A DNA stretch of 64,000 nucleotides from Calliopum simillimum (lineage: Eukaryota > Arthropoda > Insecta > Diptera > Lauxaniidae): positions 50,123,722 to 50,187,721 of the forward strand of contig OX638372.1 of NCBI GenBank assembly GCA_951812925.1. Direction: 5' to 3'. The stretch's first letter is position 1; every line of letters starts with the position of its first letter. The notes beneath the pieces were generated by a model. The model saw only the letters and a program-made list of their open reading frames with translations, had not been told where the DNA came from and made no database searches. Of this stretch, positions 12,121-22,734 are shown in pieces. The translations under genes were made by a program, and so were the position numbers.

Positions 12121-12348
12121 CAAAAAGTCTTGACTCTATTAACATTAGCAGACACACAGTTAATCAATATTGAAAAAATGAATAATTCGCTCCACCCTAC
12201 TGTAAGATTCAGTAATATACATAAGGTCATTGCATCCAGCACCATATACTTAGACTTTAATACTCGCAATATGGTTCCAATTCGCAATACGTGGATTCAA
12301 CTCATACGGTTGAAATGAATTGAATTGCTGAATGGGTCCATTTCAGTT

Positions 12349-13047
12349 CAGGCACTCAAAAAAAGAAAAGTTGTCTGAACACAATACTTTTTATATGCAG
12401 TCTTATGAACTGTTTGACGCTGAATCGGACTGCATCCTCAGAAATGTCAATTTACTTGACAGATTTCGAGATATCCTTGCTTGAAGTTGGAGAAGCGCTG
12501 TTTTCAGGTGAAATTCCGTTTTATAATGGCATCAAACTTTTCCAATAGGACTCTTACTTTCCGAGATATGATCCTTTGTAGAGAGGGTATTTCAACCCGA
12601 TACAAAGGGCAACATTTTTTGTGGGCGTGGTATCGCCCATTTTTATTTCATACCCTGAAGCAGATTTTAACATATTTCGAGTGTTTTTTGGCCATGGATC
12701 GGTCCATGCATCCTTTGTTTGGGGGTTGAAATACCTTCTCTTCAAAGGATCATAACTCAGAAAGTAAGAGTCCTATTAGAAAAAGCCGTAAGTATATTTT
12801 GATAAAAAAAATGTGGGTGACTATTCAATGCGATTAAAAAATAAGAATTTCACCTTTTGCTGTAGCTACGCCATAATGCTGAAAACAGCGTTTTCTCCAA
12901 CTTCAAGCAAGGATATCTCAAGATCCTGCAGGTATATTGACAATTCTGAAGATACAGTCCGATTCAACTTGGAAAATTTACTAATAAGACTGCATATAAA
13001 TAAAAAGTATTGTTTACTGACTTTTTTTTTTTTTTTTTGCTTGCCTG
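12349..13047. mobile_element. ~700-bp foldback element, nearly full palindrome
   Basis: The arms mirror each other through gagatatccttgcttgaagt / acttcaagcaaggatatctc and atgatcctttgtagag / ttcaaaggatcat, with a ~100-bp loop around 12610-12720. The termini are related to CACAGG..AAAAAAAA. A half copy recurs at 63716-63960. Confidence 0.8.
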
Positions 13048-14078
13048 TGTTATAAAAGCTGCTTATCATTTCCTAATAAACTCTGAAATTTTAATTATTT
13101 TGCATTTGTCAATTGCATTTTAAAAACCATTTGCCAATTTGAATGTTATCATTTCAAGATGCCTTGGACAGTGCAAAGATATTGGATATACTCGTAAATG
13201 CACCTTCGGTAGTATAGTTATGCAAATTTTATTTTTATTTACAACGCTAAGTAGGTGTGAAAGAAAATTCAATTTGCTTTCATAATATGACACTAACACA
13301 GTAATTTTATGGAGTGACTAAAGAGTTTATGCAATTGCTTATCCAATTGGAATTGTTCTATCTGTCTGTACATATATCTTTTTTTCTGAGAAAATTAAAA
13401 TTTCGTGGTTTTTAATAGAAAAAAATTTATTTTTTTTTTTTTCATTCTTGGATTTTATAGTCGATTGTGGGAGTTTGTGAACTCCTATCAACGAATCTGA
13501 ATATGATATTTTACTACCACATTAGAATTCTGAGTTATCCCTGTTTCAAAGTGCAAACAGCGCTGTGTTCAGTTTTCAGCCTTATCTTATATTTCAATTG
13601 ATAAATTGGAAAAACTTTCGATTTCGATTCTGGCATTCAAAATATACTAATTCAGTGCTTAGACATATACTGAACATTTTACCTCTTATTTGAGGTCGAT
13701 TATCAAATTACAAATACCAATAAAAGCGGTCTTGCCGAGCCTCTTCCCTGTAAAAATTGATAATTGACAAACTTTGAAGTTGAGTTTTTCATTTTACGAT
13801 TTCAAAATGCCATAAATCAGTAAATTTTTGGAATTTTCCAGTGTATGTATTTTTAGAAAATGCAAAAAAACTGTTTTTTATTTTGTTACGATAAGTTATC
13901 TTTTTCTCCTGACCATCATATATCTCGAAAAGTAACAATAAAATCCCAAAAGTTAGAAGGTTAAGCTTAATGAGGAAGATTATTTCTATTCGATATCGTT
14001 CGGAAAAACTAACTACACAATATACATTAAATTAACCTCTTTTTCAAGGTCTGATGAAAAGTTAAGAATAAAAATAAT
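13048..14078. other. intergenic, nothing recognised
   Basis: AT-rich sequence with homopolymer runs. No coding signal or clear repeat boundary was seen. Confidence 0.45.
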
Positions 14079-14219
14079 GAGGCGATTCCTGAAAACGTGT
14101 AAAAGCCTCGAAAACCTCATAAACTCGTAAAACTGTCAAATTTCGTATTGATTTTGACAACTTTTACGAGTTTACGAGGTTTTCGAGGCTTTTACACGTT
14201 TTCAGGAATCCCCTTAATA
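14079..14219. mobile_element. ~140-bp foldback with ~60-bp arms
   Basis: gattcctgaaaacgtgtaaa and agcctcgaaaacctc are mirrored by gaggttttcgaggcttttac and acgttttcaggaatc around a ~20-bp loop (atttcgtattgattttgac). The arms are almost identical. Confidence 0.85.
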
Positions 14220-14297
14220 ATACAAAACATTAGAAATCGAATTTTTCTACCCTTATTTATTTTACTTTATGTCTATAATTTAATTGATTTGTTATTA

Positions 14298-16400
14298 GTG
14301 CAGGCAAATTAGGTATTCATTTCTAATTTCGTTGAACATGCACCGATTTTGATCCGACAGGGCTCATTTTGTTCGTAAAAAAATTTAAAACAAAACCAAC
14401 ACATTAGTTTTTTCCGCCCTTTTCCCAAAATTTCTTTAGTCCCCCGTGAACCTTCAAAATCGGATAAATTCAATAAAGCTGTTCTAAAATGCTTAAAAAT
14501 AAAAAACTCAAAATGGCGCCCAGAAAACTGCGTACATACCCATTTTAAGCACCAAAAATGGGAAAAAATCGTTATAGGGGGTTTTAGCCTAGAAGTCTTG
14601 TTACATTGAATGAATTTATACGGTCGGTGTGGGATATTGTTTTTTATACTATAAAAAGTAAAGTTTACCAAAATTTTTTTTGGGTTTTTGATTTGTTTAT
14701 TATTTAAGCAATAACTATAAAAAGTTAATACAACTCAAAATTAAAAATATTTATAACATTTTGCAAACCATTTTTTCTAAACTAATTTGAGGTCGCTGAA
14801 CACGAAAAAACCCAATTATTTTTTTTTTCCTTGCGGCCGTTCCCGAGTTATTCGTTAATTTATATTTTCGAGGTTATAGCTTCATATACATCAATATATT
14901 TCTATGACGCCAAGTTCGATCAATTTTATTTTTCCACGTTTACAAAGAGTGATTAATGGCACTTCTAACGATTGTACCAATGATTATGCTTCGAACAAAA
15001 TTAACTGAGTTATAGCAGGAAAATTTTTGAAATTTCAAAAATTTTTGAAATTTTTCACATCAACTTCAGATGAAACATTTGGTTTTTGGCATATAATTTT
15101 TTTAAATATTTGTTTTTTAGTAATTTTATTAAATGGCGCATATAATTGCAAACATTTTAAGCCTATGTTGAGCAAAATCGAATGAAATTTCCAAAAGATA
15201 TTAAGGTTTTAGTGCAATAAGGAAGATGTGAGAATTTTCGAAATGTTCGGCCTGAGTCAACAGATCCAATTTTTCAGCCTCCAGATAGGACACCCTACAC
15301 TTATCGAACACTTTAAAGATGTTCTAAGTAACTTCTAATCATTCTCTGTAGAAGAACATTGCAGATTGTATCAAAAATATTAATTTTTGAAAGAAATCGA
15401 AATTTCCCTATTGCACTAAAACCTCAATTTCTTTTGGAAATTGCATTCGATTTTGCTCAACATAGGCTTAAAATGTTTGCTATTATATGCGCCATTTAAT
15501 AAAATTACTAAAAAACAAATATTTAAAAAAATTATATGCCAAAAACCAAATGTTTCATTTGAAGTTGATGTGAAAAATTTCAAAAATTTGTGAAATTTCA
15601 AACATTTTCCTGCTATAACTCAGTCAATTTTGTTCAAAGCATAATTATTGGTATAATCGTTAGAAGCGCCCTTAATCCCTCTTTGTAAACGTGGAAAAAT
15701 AAAATTGATCGAACTTGGCGTCATAGAAATATATTGATGTATATGAAGCTATAACCTCGAAAATATAAATTAACGAATAACTCGGGAACGGCCGCAAGGA
15801 AAAAAAATAATTGGGTTTTTCGTGTTCAGCGACCTCAAATTAGTTTAGAAAAAATGGTTTGCAAAATATTACAAATATTTTTAATTTTGAGTTGTATTAA
15901 CTTTTTATAGTTATTGCTTAAATAATAAACAAATCAAAAACCCAAAAAAAATTTTGGTAAACTTTACTTTTTATAGTATAAAAAACAATATCCCACACCG
16001 ACCGTATAAATTCATTCAATGTAACAAGACTTCTAGGCTAAAACCCCCTATAACGATTTTTTCCCATTTTTGGTGCTTAAAATGGGTATGTACGCAGTTT
16101 TCTGGGCGCCATTTTGAGTTTTTTAATTTTCCAACATCAAATTTGGATTCAGCAATCTAGAGAACCCCGTGAATAGCATAACTTTGCATTTTTAAGCATT
16201 TTAGAACAGCTTTATTGAATTTATCCGATTTTGAAGGTTCACGGGGGACTAAAGAAATTTTGGGGAAAGGGCGGAAAAAACTAATGTGTTGGTTTTGTTC
16301 TAAATTTTATTACGAACAAAATGAGTCCTGTCGGATCAAAATCAGTGCATGTTCAACAAAATTAGAAATGAATACCTGTTTTTACCTAATTTGCCTGCAC
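14298..16400. mobile_element. 2.1-kb giant palindrome / foldback element with TA target duplication
   Basis: The termini are GTGCAGGCAAATTAGG and its exact inverse, flanked on both sides by TA (14296-14297 and 16401-16402), which fits a Tc1/mariner-type target. The arms are ~0.95 kb and look about 95% identical, spanning atggcgcccagaaaactgcg, acggtcggtgtgggatattg and taactcgggaacggccgc. The loop lies around 15240-15400. The right arm carries ~65 bp (about 16125-16190) that the left arm lacks. Arm-internal open frames are mirror images of non-coding sequence; no transposase was found. Confidence 0.88.
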
Positions 16401-16402
16401 TA

Positions 16403-18340
16403 TATGGAATTTTTGCAGATGCTGTCTCTAAATAGAAATTTTGATAGAACAAATTTACTTCTCATCCTATAGTACTTCTTTCGACTGCACTGAAACTTCT
16501 GAACCGAGGCTGTTGAAGACAGTTCATAATTCGCATTATACAATCTAATTTCGAGATATTATACAACATGGGTTTCCATGATAAGCTCTTCAAGTTTGTT
16601 CTGTTATAATATTCCGTCGGATCCTTCGACACTATTTATTTAATACTTTTCGATATTTTTTGATATTTTTTGATATTTTGCGATATTATTTGATAATTTT
16701 TTTCTTATATCGCTCATTTACTTCAAGAACGGAAAATGCATGCTTCATATTGTGTGAAAATCTCATAATAATATCTTTTTCCGTTCGTTTCGAACTGCAG
16801 CAACGTGACATTCAGAAAGAGGGCAGTAAAAATGCAGAATTTTTTGAAAACGCTATTAGTTCAGTTTAGGTAATTTTTGAACTTTTCGAAAACGGGCCAG
16901 TAAAAAAAATAAGATGCACGAATTTTATGGCGTTTAAAAAAAAAATGGGCTTAGAAGGCTGAGTAATCTTATGAAGCGCTCACATCTCGCCTGAAAGATA
17001 AACAGGTTGACCTAAAATGCCAATGAAAACGGAAAAAGGGGCTTTGTTGATAGTCAATTGTACATTAATAATCCACTCAAATCGAAATCCTAGCTAACCC
17101 ATTTTCGGTTTTTGGACCAAAAAAAAAAAGAAGGTTCCTCTTAATTACAAATATCTCAAGACTAATAACTATATTTAAACATTCCGAATGTCAAATTAAA
17201 AAAAAAGCTATTGACATAATTTAAATTAGTTTTCAAAGAAAAAGATTAGAACTTCCAATTACTTTATTGGAATTCACGGATGAATGTTCTTTTTTCTAGT
17301 TATATAGTTTCAAAAAATAGCAATAACAGTCTTTTTTGCTTATTTAGGCTAGAATATCTCAAAAACCATACAAGATAGATCAATTTTAAGGCCAGATTCG
17401 GATTCAATATCGCAAACCAAATGACTATTTTTATTTTTGTTTTTTTTTTATTTCTATTTTTTATATGGTATTTGTATTTTTGCGTTATTTCGCGAAGACG
17501 ATCAGCTGCAACTTCGCGGCTTGCATTTTTGAGACCACTTAACTACTATAAACGAAACTCAAAAGTCGATTTTATCCGCACTTTTATCACACCTATGGAC
17601 TTTTCAAGACAACTGTGGACAGTTGCATTGAAACACTTTTGATTACACTTCTCATTTTTAGTGCAAAGTTTACGTTATCTACACTCGAAATTGGGTTTTA
17701 TTACGCATTAAAACTATTATTTTGGAAAAGGGACATATCAGGAGACTGAGGATTTGTGACTTCAAAATAAAATTTCGTCCATGAAATATTTTTGCGATCG
17801 AGCAAATTTTCAGTGTCATACTCGTACTACAAACAATTTAGATGTTTAGTTTTAATCAATAAAAATTATATTATTTTTGTTACAAAAAGTATGTAAAATT
17901 AGGTGAGCCGCATAATATTCCCTCGTGAGTAGAATTACACATACTTATGTCAGTACATATATTAAAATTTAAATTTTTCGATTTTTTTTAATTTTTTATA
18001 GTTTTCCTAATTTTACTGTCAACTGCGCAGGGGTTTTATCTCCAAGAACTTAGTATTACTTCGTTTAATTGTTTTTATTGATGATCAATTCTATCTAACA
18101 CAGCCACAATATTTTTTATCACTCCAACATTACAGAACATTTAAAAAAAATATTAGTCTTCACAGCCAGAAATGACATCTCACTTGAAGCTTTCCATAAA
18201 CATTTGATACAAATGCATTCATTTACATTTTATATGTCGAATGCCAAATAAAATTTTTCAAATTTGCAACAATTTTCACTTTTTAAGAAAAACTTTTACT
18301 TTCATTTACGTACAGTATGAATACAACACCACTTACGATA
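16403..18340. other. intergenic, repeat-derived
   Basis: 17100-17420 resembles 38900-39170 and part of 52160-52450 (taatttaaattagttttcaaag, aatatctcaaaaac-ata, agattcggattca). A short degenerate gatattttttgatat run is at 16640-16700. No gene was seen. Confidence 0.45.
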
Positions 18341-18409
18341 CGGTGCGCTCTGTTTAGTAGCGCACTTGCAAATCCGACTCGGACTCAAATTGAACTAAAT
18401 TTAATTTGA

Positions 18410-18560
18410 GCTAAGCTTATCGACAACAACTGCCAGCCGACTGACCGACCGTTGCTCAACGGTAACAACAACAAAACACATGATGCATATTCAAGTGACA
18501 ACAACAACAACACCAACAACAACAACAACATTTAGAAAACAACTGGTGCTGCCTGCTGTA
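18410..18560. repeat. CAA-rich trinucleotide island
   Basis: Interrupted (CAA)n runs (acaacaacaacaacaccaac and others) sit in higher-complexity, higher-GC sequence (ccagccgactgaccgaccg). This is typical of fly regulatory or UTR DNA. No exon could be defined. Confidence 0.6.
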
Positions 18561-19009
18561 CCCCAGCCACAGACGCAGCCGCATGTGTTTTTTGTGCGCT
18601 AATTTAAATGCATGCGATTGATGATGATAGGCCCGATCTTACTGATTTTCGCATGATGTCGGGGAGTACGGAAAAGTATTATCAATTCGTTAGCTTAAGG
18701 AAAATTATTTGTATTCAAATAATATCGAACAAATTTTTAACGCTTTGTTATGTAAACATACATATATATATGTAAGTATGTATATGAATATAATTATTTC
18801 TGGAGTGGAACGCCGATCTGTGGGTCAGTTTTGTGTTATGTTATCAGTATTATTTTTTGTTTAATTTTTTGCATTAAGGGTGACGCAAAAAAACCCCGAA
18901 ATTTGCTCGCATTAAAATGTTTATTTTATTAAGTGTTCTTGCTGATATGGTTTTACGGATGCTGATATCTTGTAAAACAAATAATGGGTTTGTGATTGTT
19001 GCATGGTGA

Positions 19010-19560
19010 TTGTTTGTCAATTCCGAAGGATCTTTCCGCGCAGAATCCGAATCCGATGCCAGAATTTGGCTCATCAGCTCTAGATTTTAAGATATTTGAG
19101 GTCAAGAGCACTTACACGGTTATTTTTGAGCTTAGATGCATAGTGCACAAATCTTTTTTTTTGTTTTTCTTTTTACCTAATTCATTACGTAGTGCTACTC
19201 TTTCTCTTTAAAATGAGCTCTTGAAAAGTGTCGTACGATGCTTCCGTTAAAAGTTATGGTCGATTTAAGATGACATCAGTCTATGGATTTGGTGATGCCA
19301 TCTTAAAACGACCATAACTTTTGAAGAAAGCATCATACGACAGTTTTCAAGAGCTCTTTTAAAGAGAGAGGGTAGCACTACGTGATGAATAAGGTAAAAA
19401 AAAAACAACAGCAAAAAGATTTGCGCAGTCTGCATCGAACTTCAAAAGTGGCCTTTTACGCGTTTTTAACCTCAAATATTTCATAATCTAGGGCTGATGG
19501 AGCAGTTCTGAGCTTGAATTTAGACTCTATGCAGAAAGTTACTTCAGAAATTACCTTCAA
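19010..19560. mobile_element. ~550-bp foldback element
   Basis: Inverted arms include aattcattacgtagtgctac / gtagcactacgtgatgaat, tcttgaaaagtgtcgtacgatg / catcatacgacagttttcaaga and aaagttatggtcg / cgaccataactttt. The centre lies near 19280. Confidence 0.8.
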
Positions 19561-19952
19561 CTGTACTGCAACAAAATCTTTGTTTTACTGTGTATTTTAT
19601 GGAACAAAAAATAATTCCTACCTACTATCCAGTTTTTTTTTCCTTTTTTTAAGAAAATAAAACTTACAATATTCTTTAACTACACTGTGCAATAAATAGT
19701 ATCACAAAAAAAAAGTTCGCTGAAAGCTTATCTATTTTGATTTTTAAGGAAAAAAAAAAATTTTTTTTGACCTCTACATAATACGTGATATGATTTTTTC
19801 CTATTGGTCCGCCATTTGACGTCCGATCATCAAGTATCGTGTATCGTTGTAAGTGCCTCGATTTATCATAAAATTCATCTCTACGAAGTTTCCTCAAATT
19901 GTTGAAATTGAAGAAGTAATAGCGAATGTAAAACCTCTGTAGAAAATATGAA

Positions 19953-20595
19953 CTAGTAAGGGTGTAAATTTTGGCCTGGCCAAAAAATAAATACCCTACA
20001 CTGCAGTATTTTGAAAATTTTGCTTATATGAGAGGTGCCACGCCCTCTTGTCCGAGTACACCCAGTTTTTGTTCAGAGCTTGCATTTATAGTTTTTAGTG
20101 TCAGAGTGAAATTTAGTTGGATTATCTCAAAAAACTTTTTCAGTATAGCATTTTGAAACTTTTGCTAATATGGGAGGTGCCACGCCCCCTTGTACGATTT
20201 CAACCAATTTTTGCTGAGAGCTTTAATTTATAATTTTTAGTGTCTGAGTCGAAGTTGGTTCGAATATCTCAAAAAACGCTTTCAGTATAGCGTTTTGAAG
20301 CTTTTGCTTGTATGGGAGGTGCCACGCCCTCTTGTCCGAATTCGCTCAGTTTTTTATCAGAGCTTGCGCTTACAATTTGTAGTACTTATGTGTATTGTGG
20401 TTGCATTGTCGTGAAAAATACTCCTAAAATTGCATTTTGAATATAATTTTTGTATGGGCGGTAGGCGTGTCTGTTGACCGATTTTGCTCATTTTCAATCC
20501 CCCGAGCTAACTTTGACGACGAAGGCAGTGTACCAAATTTCATTGAATTATCTTGCTCAGTTTTCCCAAAAAGTGTATTTCAACACACAGCCAGC

Positions 20596-20627
<32 letters not shown>

Positions 20628-20776
20628 CAGCCAGCCAGCCAGACAGACGGACATGGCTATATCGACTCAGGAGGTGACGCTGATCAAGAATATATATACT
20701 TTTCTATATCTGCCACGCCTCCTTCTCTGCGTTACAAACGGAAGGACAAAGTGAATATACCCTGGGTGTAGGGTAT
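19953..20776 (-). mobile_element. HINE/DINE-like Helentron element, copy 3 (most complete)
   Basis: The minus-strand orientation ends in CTAG (19953-19956). In plus order it holds ctagtaagggtg, ggcctggccaaaaaataaata, three central repeats of 142 bp (unit starts at 20032, 20174 and 20316), a unique block, a (CCAG)n run and the 5' end gtagggtata. The uninterrupted arm of the host foldback (about 20930-20960) gives the empty site, so the boundaries are exact to within two A residues and there is at most a 2-bp duplication. That fits Helitron/Helentron insertion. Confidence 0.75.
20587..20645. repeat. (CCAG)n microsatellite inside HINE copy 3
   Basis: Runs of ccagccagccagccagccag with ccaccc interruptions. 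Other copies have shorter ggctggctgg or gtctgtctg versions at the same place. Confidence 0.9.
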
Positions 20777-21213
20777 AAAAACAGGATATTTCAAAAACGA
20801 AAATCGCCCCCTAAAACTATGCAATTTTTTTTTTTTAACATTTGACATTTCAAACAGTATGCAAATAAATAAAAAAAAAGAGTCTTGCACAATTTTAGGG
20901 GGCTATTTTTGTTTTTGAAACATCCTGTTTTTCATATTTTGTACTAAGGTTTTAGATTCGCTATAACTTCTTCAATTTCAACAATTTGAGGAAACTTTGT
21001 AGAGATGAATTTTATGATTTTTTATTGGCTTGAATTCTACGAAGTGCCTTTGACACCATAGGGTGAGATAATGAATCAAATAGCGTATTATTTAGAGGTC
21101 GAAGAAAAAATTTTTTTCCTTAAAAATCAAAACCGATAAGCTTTCAAAATGGGGGGCTTCCAGCGAACTTTTTTTTTATGTATTGGAATCGATACTATCT
21201 ACTGTGCAACATT

Positions 21214-22499
21214 TTAAGGGGCCAACGAATCCAAAGCAATTTTTGATTGCTTTTCCTAAAACTTCATAATGTTACTAGCACAACCATATTTGGATTTTAC
21301 TAATTTGGCTCCAGGTCGTATCTTATGGCACTATACAAATAGGGTTCGAACTAGCTTTTCCAAAGCTTCTTCGGCTATACTATACATCGTAAGCTGTTCG
21401 ATATTTTGTTTTTTTTTTATCTTGAACAAAGTTTTAGCTATAGACTAAAGGAAAGAAAGTGTTTCATAAACTGATCCAAAAAAAAATTGCATCTAGAGCC
21501 TCAAAAATGCTAAAAAATTATACCATTTTTAAGGCGTTAGGAAATAACGCCCAAATTATATTCATATAAATTTATTTGTATGAAAATTATTTGGGCATTA
21601 TTTCGTTTTTTTTGTTTATTTTAACAATGTAATGCTCAAAAAAAAAATATATAGCTCAACTGTTAAAACAATATTGTAGCCAAAACTAAACTGGACAACT
21701 CTTAAAAGCGTTTCAATTGCATTTGAGTGGTCCTTGGTACCGAATTGTGCCTCCAATCTACGAATATCTTCTTTCGTTATTTAAAAATTCTCTTCGAATA
21801 AAAAAAATATTTTTTAACTCATTTACCGAAAACTGAGCTCAGATTCTTATAGAAAGAACCCTAAGTAACAAGAAAATGGATGCTGCCAGGATCTGCGGTG
21901 GTCCATTTTTTTAACCCCAATACCCCGCGCCAAACATGGTTTTCCGTATTTACAGCCGTTTATGGTAAAATGTGAATTCCTAATTACGAATCTAAAATGT
22001 TTTTGGAAAATAGGGTCATAAAGACCCATAAAAACAGGATATAATGAATTAAGATGTGTCAAAAAATTGTTTCTTGTATGATTTTATGATAAGCTTATGA
22101 AAAACAGTTTTTCCAAGATGTAGTTTAGGAGTTTTGCAGTAGGCCGAAAAAATCGAAAATACGTTTTCTGTGGGTTTTTTATCTTAAACAACAATATATT
22201 AATGATTTTAAATTCGAGATATTATTTTTTTATATGCCGTGATTCAAAACAAAAAATTTGCTATATCGGATGACTCATTCCGAGCATTTCCTAAATCGTA
22301 ATAAAATAAAAACTGTACCTTCAAACATTTTTAAAAAACTCAGCGCACTTTATTGACACCCTCTTGCAGATCGTGAACAAACACCCCCTCTCTTTTATGA
22401 GACGTAAAGAGCTATTCAAATCTTTTGCTTAAAGTAAAAGATAGATTTCAGGAACTAAATTACAAACCCCTTTCGATAGAGGGGCAAAACATCGAAAAT
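21214..22499. other. intergenic, no gene
   Basis: A small ~70-bp palindrome at about 21536-21610 has gaaataacgcccaaatta / attatttgggcattatttcg. Sequence near 22080-22150 resembles 10490-10530 (tttttccaa-atgtag). Nothing else is recognised. Confidence 0.45.
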
Positions 22500-22734
22500 T
22501 ACACAGGCCCACAAAAAAAAAGTACCTTACGCGAAAGATCAACCCCCTGAAATTTATGTTTTCGAGGAATTTTGCTGAAAATTTTAGATTTTTTCCAGCA
22601 TAATTTGTGATTTCTGAAAAAACGCGAACCAACTTCGCTATTATGGCACTATATTCGGATTCAGCGACTCCGAAAACATACAGTTCAAGTGGTCTGATCT
22701 TTCGCGCAAGGTACTTTTTTTTTGGCCTGTGCAC
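22500..22734. mobile_element. 235-bp MITE with CACAGG termini
   Basis: Left end cacaggcccacaaaaaaaaa followed by gtaccttacgcgaaagatca is mirrored at the right end (tgatctttcgcgcaaggtac ... ggcctgtg). It shares the CACAGG + A-run terminus with 36468-37309. Confidence 0.8.

Larger units (their letters stand above)
19684..21213. mobile_element. foldback element, split by HINE copy 3 in its left arm
   Basis: Arm sequences (agttcgctgaaagcttatc, ctctacgaagtttcctcaaa, aatttcaacaatttgagg and the inner ctaaaactatgcaa / ttgcacaattttag) are mirrored around about 20850. The left arm is interrupted at 19953-20776 by a HINE. Without the insert the element would be ~700 bp. Confidence 0.8.

Noticed and set aside
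14309..14671. 120-aa minus-strand frame and its near-identical plus-strand twins at 15954-16160 and 16215-16472
   Set aside because: They are mirror images produced by the two arms of the palindrome; no homology or splice logic, and frames differ by indels.
20437..20771. Overlapping ~70-105-aa frames with Pro-Ala-Ser-Gln repeats
   Set aside because: They translate the (CCAG)n run of HINE copy 3 in three frames; not protein-coding.
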